Shown here: piece after piece, positions 1 through 6,646 of the stretch | Position numbering within the stretch: the stretch's first letter is position 1 | Layout: the number at the start of each line of letters is the position of its first letter | Source: a virus | Length of the DNA: 58,518 nt | Virus record (IMG/VR): IMGVR_UViG_3300047472_000128 | Coordinates: 1 to 58,518 of that record | Direction: 5' to 3' (one strand) | Translations under genes and position numbers: made by a program | Notes under the pieces: generated by a model | The model's input: only the letters and a program-made list of their open reading frames with translations | Databases searched by the model: none | Told to the model about the DNA's origin: nothing

Positions 1-127
1 GGGGAGTTCGGCGAGGGGCGGCATGTCGAGCTGGTCGGCGAGTTTTTCGATGGGGCCGCAGTCGGGGCACTCGATGAACTCCCAGAGTTTGGCGTTCTCG
101 CCGGTCAGCTTGCCGAGGGCGGCGGCG
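1..127. repeat. 127-bp exact direct terminal repeat (left copy)
   Basis: The first 127 bases are identical to 58392-58518. A gene on the minus strand crosses the repeat in the same frame at both ends, so joining the ends restores one open gene. An exact 127-base overlap is the usual signature of a circular contig closed by an assembler with k-mer 127. It need not be a physical phage terminus. The molecule could be circularly permuted or have cohesive ends elsewhere. Confidence 0.95.
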
Positions 128-453
128 AGCCGGTCGTTTTCGTCGGTGATGGTGAAGGTGCGGGCGATGACGGCGTCGAGGGTGCCGAGGACTGTCCAGA
201 GGACCTGTGCGGCGTTGTGTGCGCGGGCTGGGGTGGGGTTGGCCTGGTAGTCGGTGGCGAGGGTGCGTGCTCGGGCGATGGGGTCGGGCCTGGCCGGCTG
301 GGTCATGGTGCGGCGGTGGAAGGGGCAGCCGGGTCCGCAGTCCTGTTCGGTTCGGCCTTCGGCGGCGCTGCGGCCTTTCCAGTTCTGGCAGCAACCGGTG
401 TGGCGGTGTTCGGGGTCTCCGCAGACGGGGAGCAGGGGCGGTGGCTGGGTCAT
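1..453 (-). CDS. Junction-spanning Cys/His-rich protein, N-terminal part
   Basis: ATG at 451-453 overlaps the stop of the replication gene as ATGA and has an AGGAG site about 7 nt upstream. The frame is open to base 1 and continues in frame from 58391 down to 57927, giving about 305 residues across the closed junction. This part has an N-terminal Cys/His segment (CGDPEHRHTGCCQNW), a helical middle section and a CPDC knuckle. Function is unknown. The metal-binding look is visible; a DNA- or protein-binding role is inference. It is probably the first gene after the initiator in a leftward operon. Confidence 0.8.
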   Translation of the reverse strand, partial: MTQPPPLLPVCGDPEHRHTGCCQNWKGRSAAEGRTEQDCGPGCPFHRRTMTQPARPDPIARARTLATDYQANPTPARAHNAAQVLWTVLGTLDAVIARTFTITDENDRLAAALGKLTGENAKLWEFIECPDCGPIEKLADQLDMPPLAELP

Positions 454-1298
454 GTCGGGTCTCCTGTTGTTGTAAGTCCTCGGCGACAGAGCGAGCATTG
501 ACGGAGTTTGCTGTTTTCGAGGCCGTGTTCGCACCGGTTTTTTGATCTTCCTAAGGGCTCGCGCTTACCCCCTAGATTTCCCCCTAGGTTTTGGGGAGCG
601 CCCCCTGTGGAGTGTTCAAGGGATATGGGTACTCCCCTAGGGAGTACTGATTCGGCTTTCAGTACTCCCCTGGGGAGTACTGATCCGTCTTTAAGTACTC
701 CCCTAGGGAGTACTGATTCTTCGCCATGATCGGGCTCTGTAAGCACGTCCGTCGATGGTTTCAGTACTCCCGTGGGGAGTACTGATTCGCCTCGCTTCTT
801 GGCTTCCTCGGCGGCCTTCTTCTTCGCGTAGACGCGGGCGTTCGCGGCCTTCTTCTTCTCCCGCTCGCTCAACACCTTCGATCGCTGGGCGTCCGGGTCA
901 AGGATCTCGGCGCGTTCCTGGATGTCGGGGTGGATGATCAGCCAGTACTCGTTCGTCGTGTCCGGCTCCCCCGGGTGGCGACCCCGGCGCCCCTCATGCG
1001 CAACGAACAGCAGGCCCAGCTCACGAGCGCGACGCAGCGCCTCCCCGACCTTCGCGGGCCCCGTGTCCGCTTCGACGGCGAGCCACGCCAGACCTCGGCG
1101 GGCACCCATGCCGTTCTTGCGGGCCGTGTCGGATAGGACGTGGAGGATGTACCGCTGGCCCTGGGTCAGCCCCTCGACACGCCGCACGAAAGCACGCCAC
1201 GCCCACGGTGCCGCCAAATATTCGCGATACTCCGCGTGAGCAGGCGTTGCAGGTGGGAGATCAGTTTCGTCATCCCAAGGTGCTGCGCTAGAATCCAT
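450..1298 (-). CDS. Replication-initiator-like winged-helix protein with an internal iteron array
   Basis: 282 residues. Residues about 35-120 look like a winged-helix DNA-binding domain (GLTQGQRYILHVL, then a recognition-helix-like stretch and EYWLIIHPD). A basic coiled segment follows (KKKAANARVYAKKKAAEEAKKR). Residues about 170-225 contain repeated SVLPRGVLK-type peptides, which are simply the translation of palindromic DNA iterons at 629-782. The C-terminus carries CEHG...C..C. An initiator gene containing its own binding sites is the arrangement of lambda O, so an origin-binding role is inferred. No polymerase or helicase gene accompanies it. A transcriptional regulator is the main alternative. 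Start ATG 1298 has a rather distant AAGG. Confidence 0.7.
   Translation of the reverse strand: MDSSAAPWDDETDLPPATPAHAEYREYLAAPWAWRAFVRRVEGLTQGQRYILHVLSDTARKNGMGARRGLAWLAVEADTGPAKVGEALRRARELGLLFVAHEGRRGRHPGEPDTTNEYWLIIHPDIQERAEILDPDAQRSKVLSEREKKKAANARVYAKKKAAEEAKKRGESVLPTGVLKPSTDVLTEPDHGEESVLPRGVLKDGSVLPRGVLKAESVLPRGVPISLEHSTGGAPQNLGGNLGGKREPLGRSKNRCEHGLENSKLRQCSLCRRGLTTTGDPT
629..782. repeat. Four palindromic iterons, probable origin of replication
   Basis: Four 19-bp near-perfect palindromes of the form GTACTCCC-NNN-GGGAGTAC lie at 629-647, 662-680, 695-713 and 764-782. Each is followed by CTGAT. Start-to-start spacing is 33, 33 and 69 bp, all multiples of three, so the repeats stay in frame inside the initiator-like gene. 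The 33-bp period is close to three helical turns, as expected for initiator binding on one face. A T-rich stretch (GTTTTTTGATCTT near 537-549) lies nearby. Origin function is inferred. Confidence 0.65.
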
Positions 1299-1385
1299 AT
1301 GCGTTACGCCTTCTTCGTCGTCGTCGTGCGCCCCGTTTTACCCGGCTCGCCTGGAGTCCGACCTCCTGAGCCAGTTCTGATCATA

Positions 1386-1426
1386 CGAGCGCGAGGCCTC
1401 CCGAACCAACCGGGGGGCCTCGCTCG
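1386..1426 (-). terminator. Stem-loop after the 101-residue Cys protein gene
   Basis: The arms around CGAGC-GCGAGGCC and GGCCTC-GCTCG fold into a long GC-rich hairpin with a short loop. It lies just beyond the stop at 1432 of the minus-strand gene. There is no good U-tract on the minus side, as is common in actinobacterial terminators. It separates that gene from the initiator gene. Confidence 0.5.
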
Positions 1427-1431
1427 TTTCA

Positions 1432-1737
1432 TTATCCCACGCCTGCTGCCTGCCGTTTCAGGGCGGTGCACCTCGCGTCCCAGGCGCCGGCTGGCATGCG
1501 GCTGCGGGTGGCGGTTTTGGGGACGGTGTGCCCGTTGGGTGCGATGGTTTCGTGGGTGCAGGATCCGCAGCGGGCGGTGTACCAGGTGACGCGGCCGGTG
1601 GTGTGGGTGGGTGTGGGGAACAGGTACCCACCGCATCCGCACCCGCCTACGGGCGCTTTCTGGTCGAGCGCGGTCGCCCATTCGGTGGCATTGATTGTGC
1701 CGTTGTGGTCGAGGATTCTGGGGTACAGGGCTGTCAT
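1432..1737 (-). CDS. Small Cys-rich protein of unknown function
   Basis: 101 residues from ATG 1735-1737. An upstream in-frame ATG at 1758 exists, but AAAGGA sits 7 nt before 1737 and decides the start. The protein has GGCGCGGYLF near residue 35 and CGSCTHETIAPNG near residue 65, a four-cysteine layout typical of a small zinc ribbon. It is the first leftward gene before the initiator and faces the divergent gene at 1787. No family recognised. Confidence 0.65.
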   Translation of the reverse strand: MTALYPRILDHNGTINATEWATALDQKAPVGGCGCGGYLFPTPTHTTGRVTWYTARCGSCTHETIAPNGHTVPKTATRSRMPAGAWDARCTALKRQAAGVG

Positions 1738-1786
1738 GTTCGGTCCTTTCATTGACATTGCCCAATGATCTTGTCACCCTTTCGGC
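1738..1786. promoter_or_regulatory. Divergent intergenic region with small dyad
   Basis: A 49-bp gap separates divergent genes starting at 1737 and 1787. It contains CATTG-CC-CAATG at 1756-1767 and TTGACA at 1752-1757. No convincing -10 box follows at normal spacing on either strand. It is a candidate operator/promoter region only. Confidence 0.35.
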
Positions 1787-2026
1787 ATGACCGCCATCAT
1801 TATCCCCGCACTCTTCTTCACCATCGGACTCGCCACCGAAGGCCGCACCGTCTACCGCCAGGTGCGCTCCCTGCGCGCCATGTACACGCTCCGGCGCACC
1901 ACCACCAGCAAACGACTGCGCAAGCAGATCCGCCAGCAGCATGCCGCACAAGAGCAGGTCCGCCGCGCCACCACCGTAGATCCATGGCTCGGGCGCGGCG
2001 GAACCCACCTGTTTATCGACGCCTAA
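1787..2026 (+). CDS. Small membrane-anchored basic protein
   Basis: 79 residues. Residues 2-16 (TAIIIPALFFTIGLA) form a short hydrophobic N-terminal helix. The rest is very basic (RQVRSLRAMYTLRR, KRLRKQIRQQ), so it would be a type II anchored protein with a cytoplasmic nucleic-acid- or lipid-binding tail. No clear ribosome site precedes the ATG. Its stop overlaps the stop of the convergent gene at 2023. Function unknown. The opposite-strand frame is less protein-like. Confidence 0.55.
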   Translation: MTAIIIPALFFTIGLATEGRTVYRQVRSLRAMYTLRRTTTSKRLRKQIRQQHAAQEQVRRATTVDPWLGRGGTHLFIDA

Positions 2027-2637
2027 CCCGGCATCAACGGGTCCGGCGGCATCTCCGCCAGCATCTTGCCGAGCACGTGCCGGATCTCCGTGATGTCGGC
2101 GCGGCGCAGGCGCAACGGGCCACCCCGCATCATCTCGATGTCGACGACCGGGATCTCCCACCGCTGATCCTGCTCCACCCAATCGCCCATGATGCCGTGG
2201 CTCAACCGCAGGACACCACTGATCGTCCGCATGTCGTGGTTCGTGAGGACCGGCACCAACCAGTCGCGGTGCGCGGCCAGGAAGCCGCCCTCGGTGCCGG
2301 CCGCTGGGTCGATCAGCCACACCCAGTCCTCGGCCAGCTCGACACCGGCGAGAAAGGTCGATGACACGATGACGACCGATGGGCCTTCTCCTCGGATCCG
2401 GTAACGCGGGGCACCGGGTGCGATCTCGTTCCGGGCTTTTGCCATCAGTCCTCCTGCCATGTGCGGGGAGTACGGGCCGAGCCCCCCGAAGTTGTGGACC
2501 AACGGCACCCCATCCGGGCCTCTCCCCACCGGCGCATGGCCTTCCTCCAACACGCACTGGATCGCGAACCCCGAGCTCGAACGCACAGGGCACTGCGGGC
2601 GCGTCGGCGGCGGACCGTTCTGGAACGGCTCATCCAT
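2023..2637 (-). CDS. Hypothetical protein with a C-x4-GH motif
   Basis: 204 residues. The start at 2637 is chosen for its AGGAAGGA site and because it overlaps the upstream stop by 8 nt. The N-terminus carries CPVRSSSGFAIQC followed by VLEEGH and, later, HNF, a stretched version of a Cys/His motif seen in several genes here. The remainder is a mixed alpha/beta domain with no recognised family. It is the last gene of the leftward string 5038-2023. Confidence 0.7.
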   Translation of the reverse strand: MDEPFQNGPPPTRPQCPVRSSSGFAIQCVLEEGHAPVGRGPDGVPLVHNFGGLGPYSPHMAGGLMAKARNEIAPGAPRYRIRGEGPSVVIVSSTFLAGVELAEDWVWLIDPAAGTEGGFLAAHRDWLVPVLTNHDMRTISGVLRLSHGIMGDWVEQDQRWEIPVVDIEMMRGGPLRLRRADITEIRHVLGKMLAEMPPDPLMPG

Positions 2638-3100
2638 CGGTTCGGTCCTTCCTGGTTGCTTCGTACATCTGCTCGTCCAACTCCATGACGAGCGCAGCCC
2701 GCGCCGGATCCCAGCCGATGACCTGGTACCACACCAGACCACCGTTCGCGTGCCGGCCCATGGAAATAGCCCCATCGCGTCCGACAGAGATCCCGGCGAA
2801 GCGCTCCCGAGAGAGGATTTCGAGGTCGAGCAGGATCACCAACGGGACCTCGCCCGTGACCTCGGGTTCCGTTGTCTGGTACGTAAGGCATTTGTACCCG
2901 GTCAGCAGCTCACCGCGGGCCCATACCGCGCCGCATTTGCAGGCGTGTACCCCTGCGTGACCCGGGTTCCGGTCGCAGCGGTGCGTCTTGTCCGCCTCCG
3001 CCAACCCCGGCGTCGACCGGTACACGCAGTAATCGAACCGGTCCGGCGGACACGTACCCTCCTCGGGCGGCGTCACATCAGCGCACTTCTGGTCACTCAT
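2630..3100 (-). CDS. Hypothetical Cys/His zinc-knuckle protein
   Basis: 156 residues. HRCDRNPGHAGVHACKCGAVW near residues 41-61 combines C-x4-GH-x-G-x-H with a CKC pair, likely one bound metal. The second half (EVPLVILLDLEILSR, HANGGLVWYQVIGWD) looks like a small beta-rich domain. Start ATG 3098-3100 has GAGG upstream and overlaps the preceding gene by 8 nt. Function unknown. Confidence 0.7.
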   Translation of the reverse strand: MSDQKCADVTPPEEGTCPPDRFDYCVYRSTPGLAEADKTHRCDRNPGHAGVHACKCGAVWARGELLTGYKCLTYQTTEPEVTGEVPLVILLDLEILSRERFAGISVGRDGAISMGRHANGGLVWYQVIGWDPARAALVMELDEQMYEATRKDRTDG

Positions 3101-3437
3101 TCGGGGCCTCGCTGGGTTCGATGGCGCCGAGGATGACGAGCATGGCCCGCACGTAGTCCACGCCGTGGTCGGGGAGCGGCACGGTGACCGTGGTCCCCAT
3201 CAGTGGCATGACGACCGTGACAACCGGCTGGTAGCCAATGTCGCGGTAGTTGAGGGTGAGGTGCCACACGCCGCGCGCGTTGGTCCAGGTCGCGGTTGCC
3301 GGGCCGGCAGAGAAGAACCGGTGCTCCGGGGTGAGGGCCATGATCGATTCGGCGTGCGCTTCACGCTGGTTCGAGTCGGTCACCTCGGTCAGCGACTCGC
3401 GGATCTCGTCGGCAGTGCGGGGGACGGGGAGGATCAT
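3093..3437 (-). CDS. Hypothetical protein
   Basis: 114 residues. The N-terminal 45 residues look helical (TADEIRESLTEVTDSNQREAHAES). They are followed by a beta-rich part that ends in DHGVDYVRAMLVILG. ATG at 3437 follows GGAG and overlaps the stop of the upstream gene as ATGA. No family recognised. Confidence 0.7.
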   Translation of the reverse strand: MILPVPRTADEIRESLTEVTDSNQREAHAESIMALTPEHRFFSAGPATATWTNARGVWHLTLNYRDIGYQPVVTVVMPLMGTTVTVPLPDHGVDYVRAMLVILGAIEPSEAPNE

Positions 3438-3847
3438 TCGGTGGTCTCCATGTCTGGGTAGTCGAAGGCGTCCGGGCCGAGCAGCGACTCAACGTGCTCG
3501 GCGTAGCCCTCCTGGTCCTTGCCCATGCTGAGGATCTCGCGGACGCATTGCCCCTGGTCTGCGTTGTATCGGCCGGGATGGCGGGCGTCGTCCTCGGCCA
3601 TCCCGAACAGGGTCACGATGACGACAGCGGCTTCGCGGAGGGTCAGGGGATGGCTTGTGCCTCGGTGCATCCGGCACGGGATCTCGACGGTGGCCAGCGC
3701 ATTGACCGCATCGACGACAGCCTGAGCGGCGGCGTTGAGGTCCACGACGAGTTCGCGACCAGCGGGGCGCCCTTCGATGCGTTCGGCTGATGTTGCGAGG
3801 TCGTGGATGATGGCCCGGATCTCGGCGGGTAGGACATCGAGGGTCAT
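3434..3847 (-). CDS. Hypothetical helical protein
   Basis: 137 residues from ATG 3845-3847, which overlaps the upstream stop as ATGA and has GGAGG upstream. Mostly helical: LPAEIRAIIHDLATSAERI, DLNAAAQAVVDAVNAL and HPLTLREAAVVIVTLFGMAEDDARH. It is likely a compact cytoplasmic protein of the early operon. Function unknown. Confidence 0.7.
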   Translation of the reverse strand: MTLDVLPAEIRAIIHDLATSAERIEGRPAGRELVVDLNAAAQAVVDAVNALATVEIPCRMHRGTSHPLTLREAAVVIVTLFGMAEDDARHPGRYNADQGQCVREILSMGKDQEGYAEHVESLLGPDAFDYPDMETTE

Positions 3848-4125
3848 TCGGGCACCTCCGTGAAGTCGCGGCGGAATTCTTCGTCGTCCATGATCGTGTA
3901 CGCGTCCTCGGCCCAGCGGACCACCCACATGCCGGGGAGCAGGGTTTCCCACGACCGGTGCGTGCACGTGAGGACCGCCGCCAAGTCTTCGTCGTTCTCG
4001 GCAGCGAGGTTGTAGTCGAACGAGCCCGGAGGGACGAACGTGTCCAGGATTTCGATGGACTCCCGGATCTTCCCCGGCACAAGCTGTTCGGCGTGGACGG
4101 TGGCAGGGTTACGCTCGTACTTCAT
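3844..4125 (-). CDS. Small hypothetical protein (MKYERNPATVHAEQL)
   Basis: 93 residues. The start at 4123-4125 has GGAG six nt upstream. Longer in-frame extensions are arginine-rich shadow sequence. It contains WETLLPGMWVVRWAEDAYTIMDDEEFRRDFTEV. The opening residues K-Y-x-R-x-P and a short G-W-V-V stretch are common in small phage proteins of unknown role. Coupled to both neighbours. Confidence 0.65.
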   Translation of the reverse strand: MKYERNPATVHAEQLVPGKIRESIEILDTFVPPGSFDYNLAAENDEDLAAVLTCTHRSWETLLPGMWVVRWAEDAYTIMDDEEFRRDFTEVPE

Positions 4126-4127
4126 GA

Positions 4128-4550
4128 TCACTCCATTTCGGCGAGGTACTTTGCCCACATGTTGCGAATGACCTGCTCGCCGACCTGGCCGACGGTGCGG
4201 GCCGCGTCGCGCTCGATGCACGTCTCGATCGGCACGTCGGTGAAGTCCTGTACCACTACGCGGCAGCTAGCCTCATAGCTGAGTCGCAGAAAGCGCCCTC
4301 GATGCTCCGCGCGCATGTTCGTGTCATCCACGATCAGGTCTTGGCCTGCGTCGAGAAGCGCGGCGATCCCGGCGAACTGGACCTTGGTGACCGCGTCTTC
4401 GTGCTCGCGACGCCCGGTGTAACCGCCGAACATGATCTCCCGCAGCCCGTCACGGTTCAACCGCGCCGCGCCAGTCCGGCCAGCTTCCGCTTTGGCCCAC
4501 GTCGTTTTCCCCGACCCGGGCAGGCCCACGGTGATGGTAAGCAGGCTCAC
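4128..4550 (-). CDS. Polynucleotide-kinase-like P-loop protein
   Basis: 140 residues. Walker A GLPGSGKTTWAK lies at residues 9-20. DDTNMRAEHR near 74-83 matches the DxTN segment of T4-Pnk-type kinase domains. R-rich lid residues and the Q..F..V helix also fit. It would phosphorylate 5'-OH nucleic acid ends or a small substrate, using ATP. No phosphatase domain is present, so it is the kinase half only. A role in end repair after host restriction or RNA cleavage is inference. The gene overlaps the upstream stop by 4 nt. Confidence 0.8.
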   Translation of the reverse strand: MSLLTITVGLPGSGKTTWAKAEAGRTGAARLNRDGLREIMFGGYTGRREHEDAVTKVQFAGIAALLDAGQDLIVDDTNMRAEHRGRFLRLSYEASCRVVVQDFTDVPIETCIERDAARTVGQVGEQVIRNMWAKYLAEME

Positions 4551-5038
4551 AGGTCCACCTCGGTTGGCTGATAGGTGATGCCGAAGACATGCCTGAGGTT
4601 CACGAAGTCCGCATCGTTGTTGGCGTTGACGAGTTCGATGAACCCGTGCCCGTGGCGGATGGTGTCCCGGATTTCCTCGGCGTCGTCTGCGTTCTTGGCG
4701 CGCAGTGTCTCGGTGTCACCGTTGGACCAGACGATCCGGAAGTCGTGCCGGATGCGCTTCAGCTCGGCGGTCCATGCCGGTCTGTCGTGGTGCTCGTCGT
4801 CCTCGATCCACCGAACCACGGTGTAGGGGGAGTGCTCGGCGACCTTCTCGGTTGCCCACCTCTGGGCCCAGTCCGAGTGAGCTAGATCGTTGATATTGCC
4901 TTCGCTGCTGTTCAACGGCGTCCATGACGGATCGTCGGACTCGATGAGCCATCGTGCGCGCGGGACGAAGGAGAGGGCGCGCCCGTGAAATTCCTTTATC
5001 GGGACGTTGGCGAGGCGGAGGGTGAATGTGGGTGCCAT
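4547..5038 (-). CDS. Hypothetical protein, first gene of the leftward early operon
   Basis: 163 residues from ATG 5036-5038, immediately after a perfect AAGGAG site. It contains a basic N-terminal beta segment (APTFTLRLANVPIKEF), an acidic middle with WIEDDEHHDRPAW, and IRHDFRIVWSNGDTETLRAKNADDAEEIRDTI, a fold-like beta-hairpin plus helix. Transcription probably starts at the TATGGT box at 5068-5073, within the shared operator. Function unknown. Confidence 0.7.
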   Translation of the reverse strand: MAPTFTLRLANVPIKEFHGRALSFVPRARWLIESDDPSWTPLNSSEGNINDLAHSDWAQRWATEKVAEHSPYTVVRWIEDDEHHDRPAWTAELKRIRHDFRIVWSNGDTETLRAKNADDAEEIRDTIRHGHGFIELVNANNDADFVNLRHVFGITYQPTEVDL

Positions 5039-5059
5039 GGGGCTCCTTCGGTGGCGTTG

Positions 5060-5095
5060 TTGTGTCCACCATATCATGCGTGATACGGTCGACAA
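5060..5095. promoter_or_regulatory. Bidirectional promoter with one operator covering both -10 boxes
   Basis: Plus strand: TTGTGT (5060-5065), 18 bp, TACGGT (5084-5089), then ATG at 5097. Minus strand: TTGTCG (5095-5090), 16 bp, TATGGT (5073-5068), then the gene starting at 5038. Between them lies a dyad, ACC-N-TATCA-N4-TGATA-N-GGT, at 5068-5089, whose ends are the two -10 boxes. A dimer bound there would block both promoters. The Cro-sized HTH protein encoded at 5097 is the obvious candidate ligand (inference). Confidence 0.65.
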
Positions 5096-5096
5096 C

Positions 5097-5306
5097 ATGC
5101 AAGCCGTACTCGACACCCTACGAGCCGAACTCGCCGAGAAACAGATCAGCCAACGCGTCCTCGGCGACAGGATCGACCGCACCCAGCAATGGGTACTACA
5201 CCACCTCGCCGGGAACTACGTCCTCAGCATGGAAGACTTCATGCTCTTCTGCGCCGGCATCGACATCGACCCCATCACCACCCTCGCCAAAGCCCTCAAA
5301 CAGTGA
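5097..5306 (+). CDS. Small Cro/XRE-like HTH regulator
   Basis: 69 residues. AELAEKQISQRVLGDRIDRTQQWVLHHLAGN is a helix-turn-helix of the XRE/Cro type, followed by a short helical C-terminus (MEDFMLFCAGIDIDPITTLAKAL). The ATG lies 7 nt after a TACGGT -10 box and has no ribosome site, so the transcript is probably leaderless. It borders a dyad operator, suggesting autoregulation and control of the divergent operon. It could be the lytic/lysogenic switch repressor or a Cro-type early repressor; without an integrase, the latter seems likelier. Confidence 0.75.
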   Translation: MQAVLDTLRAELAEKQISQRVLGDRIDRTQQWVLHHLAGNYVLSMEDFMLFCAGIDIDPITTLAKALKQ

Positions 5307-5331
5307 AAGCCACACCGAAGTGTGGCTTTCA
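5304..5331 (+). terminator. Perfect 12-bp stem-loop directly after the HTH gene
   Basis: Arms TGAAAGCCACAC and GTGTGGCTTTCA with a CGAA tetraloop begin at the stop codon itself. No U-tract follows. The ribosome site of the next gene (GAAGGAG at 5335-5341) comes just after the stem. It may partially terminate, or shield the 3' end of the regulator message, setting the ratio between the regulator and the operon downstream. Confidence 0.6.
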
Positions 5332-5346
5332 CCCGAAGGAGCACCA

Positions 5347-5658
5347 ATGCCAGCGAACCCGCATCGCTCCGCTGAACCAGGTACGCCCACCATCGTAACC
5401 CCCCTCTGCGCATGGTGTCGAATGCACCCCGCAGAAAACGGCGACTACTGCTGCGAACTGCACCAGGAAGCCCACGCGAAGGGCTGGCCCCACCCGAAAC
5501 CGGCGCCCTACACCTACGATGACGGGTTCGGCTGCTGCGTCTGGTGCGGCATCCAGCTCCGACACCCAGACTGCTGCGGCGGCAACCACCCCGACGCACA
5601 CTCACTCTCCGCCCAACTCAACCGCGCACCCGCCTTCTCCTTCGGAGGAAACCGATGA
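5347..5658 (+). CDS. Cys/His-rich small protein
   Basis: 103 residues, with a perfect GAAGGAG site before ATG 5347. Two clusters, CAWCRMHPAENGDYCCELH and CCVWCGIQLRHPDCCGGNH, give eight or more Cys/His ligands, probably two zinc sites. The role is unknown. Nucleic-acid or protein binding would fit. It heads the rightward operon after the HTH gene, and its stop overlaps the next start as ATGA. Confidence 0.7.
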   Translation: MPANPHRSAEPGTPTIVTPLCAWCRMHPAENGDYCCELHQEAHAKGWPHPKPAPYTYDDGFGCCVWCGIQLRHPDCCGGNHPDAHSLSAQLNRAPAFSFGGNR

Positions 5659-6308
5659 ACCTCACCGACACGTACGTTGCCGAGCCCACGTCCTATCTCG
5701 GACTCACCGTCACCGCAGGGTTCAACCCCGACGCCATGGCCGCCGAGGTCGAGAACGCCCTCAGGTTCGTGTGGCCTGATCCGGAACCGGTCCACATCAT
5801 CACCGCCGAAACGTGGGCCACCAAGACGCCGGCTGAGATCCTCCGCATGATCGAGGAGAACACGGCGGCGGAGATGGCCCGTGAGGCTGCCGCCGGCGAC
5901 CGTGGGCACCTCGCCGGGTTGCGGTTCATCAACGGCCTCGTCTACGCCGAGGTGGCGTGTGAGCGGTGCGGGCACGTCCGCCTGATGCCGGACCGGGCCA
6001 CCCTGTGCATCCCGTGCTCGGCGGCGGCGAACGTCGAGGACCCGACGTGCGGTGACTGGATTGATGCGATCTTCGAGCCCACGGCCGCGCTGCCGGTCAT
6101 CGACGAGGACGACCACGACGAACACCCTGCACTGCTCGCGGTCGACCCGGACATCACCACCGACCAGCTCGCCGCCCTGATCGTCGAGCAGCCGATGGTC
6201 GACGTGTGGCGCGGCCTCGTCGCAGCCACAGACCCGACCCGTGCCGCCCTGCTCTGGGACTTCGCCATGCTCGCCGCCGACAACCTCACCGCACCGGTGC
6301 TGGCATGA
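5655..6308 (+). CDS. Hypothetical protein with central CxxC pair
   Basis: 217 residues. ACERCGHVRLMPDRATLCIPC near residues 98-118 is a four-cysteine ribbon. Before it lies a helical region (TPAEILRMIEENTAAEMAREAAAG). After it comes an acidic part (DEDDHDEHPALLAVDPD) and a helical tail. GGAGGAA precedes the ATG. Coupled to neighbours by ATGA overlaps. No family recognised. Confidence 0.7.
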   Translation: MNLTDTYVAEPTSYLGLTVTAGFNPDAMAAEVENALRFVWPDPEPVHIITAETWATKTPAEILRMIEENTAAEMAREAAAGDRGHLAGLRFINGLVYAEVACERCGHVRLMPDRATLCIPCSAAANVEDPTCGDWIDAIFEPTAALPVIDEDDHDEHPALLAVDPDITTDQLAALIVEQPMVDVWRGLVAATDPTRAALLWDFAMLAADNLTAPVLA

Positions 6309-6646
6309 CCGACAACTACCTCAGCCTCGGGGGAATCATCGCCGCCCTCGAAGCCGAGAACCCTGACCGGGTTTTGCCCTTCGGCTTCGACAACCCGCAC
6401 AGCTATCGCGGCTACTACGAGCAGCTCGCCTTCGAGCCCGCTACAGACATCCGCATCGGCGACATGCTTGCCGCCGCCCGTTTCGCACTCGGCACCACCT
6501 TCCAGGGATGGAAGGGTGGCGACTACACGATGCCCGCCGATACCGATTGCTGGATCGCGAACCGAGGCGACACCAGCGACAACAAGATCGGTCCGCTTCT
6601 ACTCCGCATGCTGCTCGCCCAGCCCTCCGCTGAGCAGGCGTCGTGA
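6305..6646 (+). CDS. Hypothetical protein (SLGGIIAALEAENPDRVL)
   Basis: 113 residues. It opens with LSLGGIIAALEAENPDRVLPFGFDNPHSYRGYYEQLAFEP, a conserved-looking block I have seen only as uncharacterised phage protein. RIGDMLAAARFALG and GGDYTMPADTDCWIANRG follow. Start ATG 6305 overlaps the upstream stop as ATGA. No motif indicates an enzymatic role. Confidence 0.7.
   Translation: MTDNYLSLGGIIAALEAENPDRVLPFGFDNPHSYRGYYEQLAFEPATDIRIGDMLAAARFALGTTFQGWKGGDYTMPADTDCWIANRGDTSDNKIGPLLLRMLLAQPSAEQAS

Noticed and set aside
629-782. Possible CRISPR array
   Set aside because: Only four repeats, palindromic, with 14-bp or 50-bp gaps and in frame with a protein; no cas genes. Fits iterons.
1304-2593. 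Long minus-strand frame of about 430 codons
   Set aside because: Pro/Arg-rich throughout and overlaps the better supported genes at 1432, 1787 and 2023, each with its own start signals.
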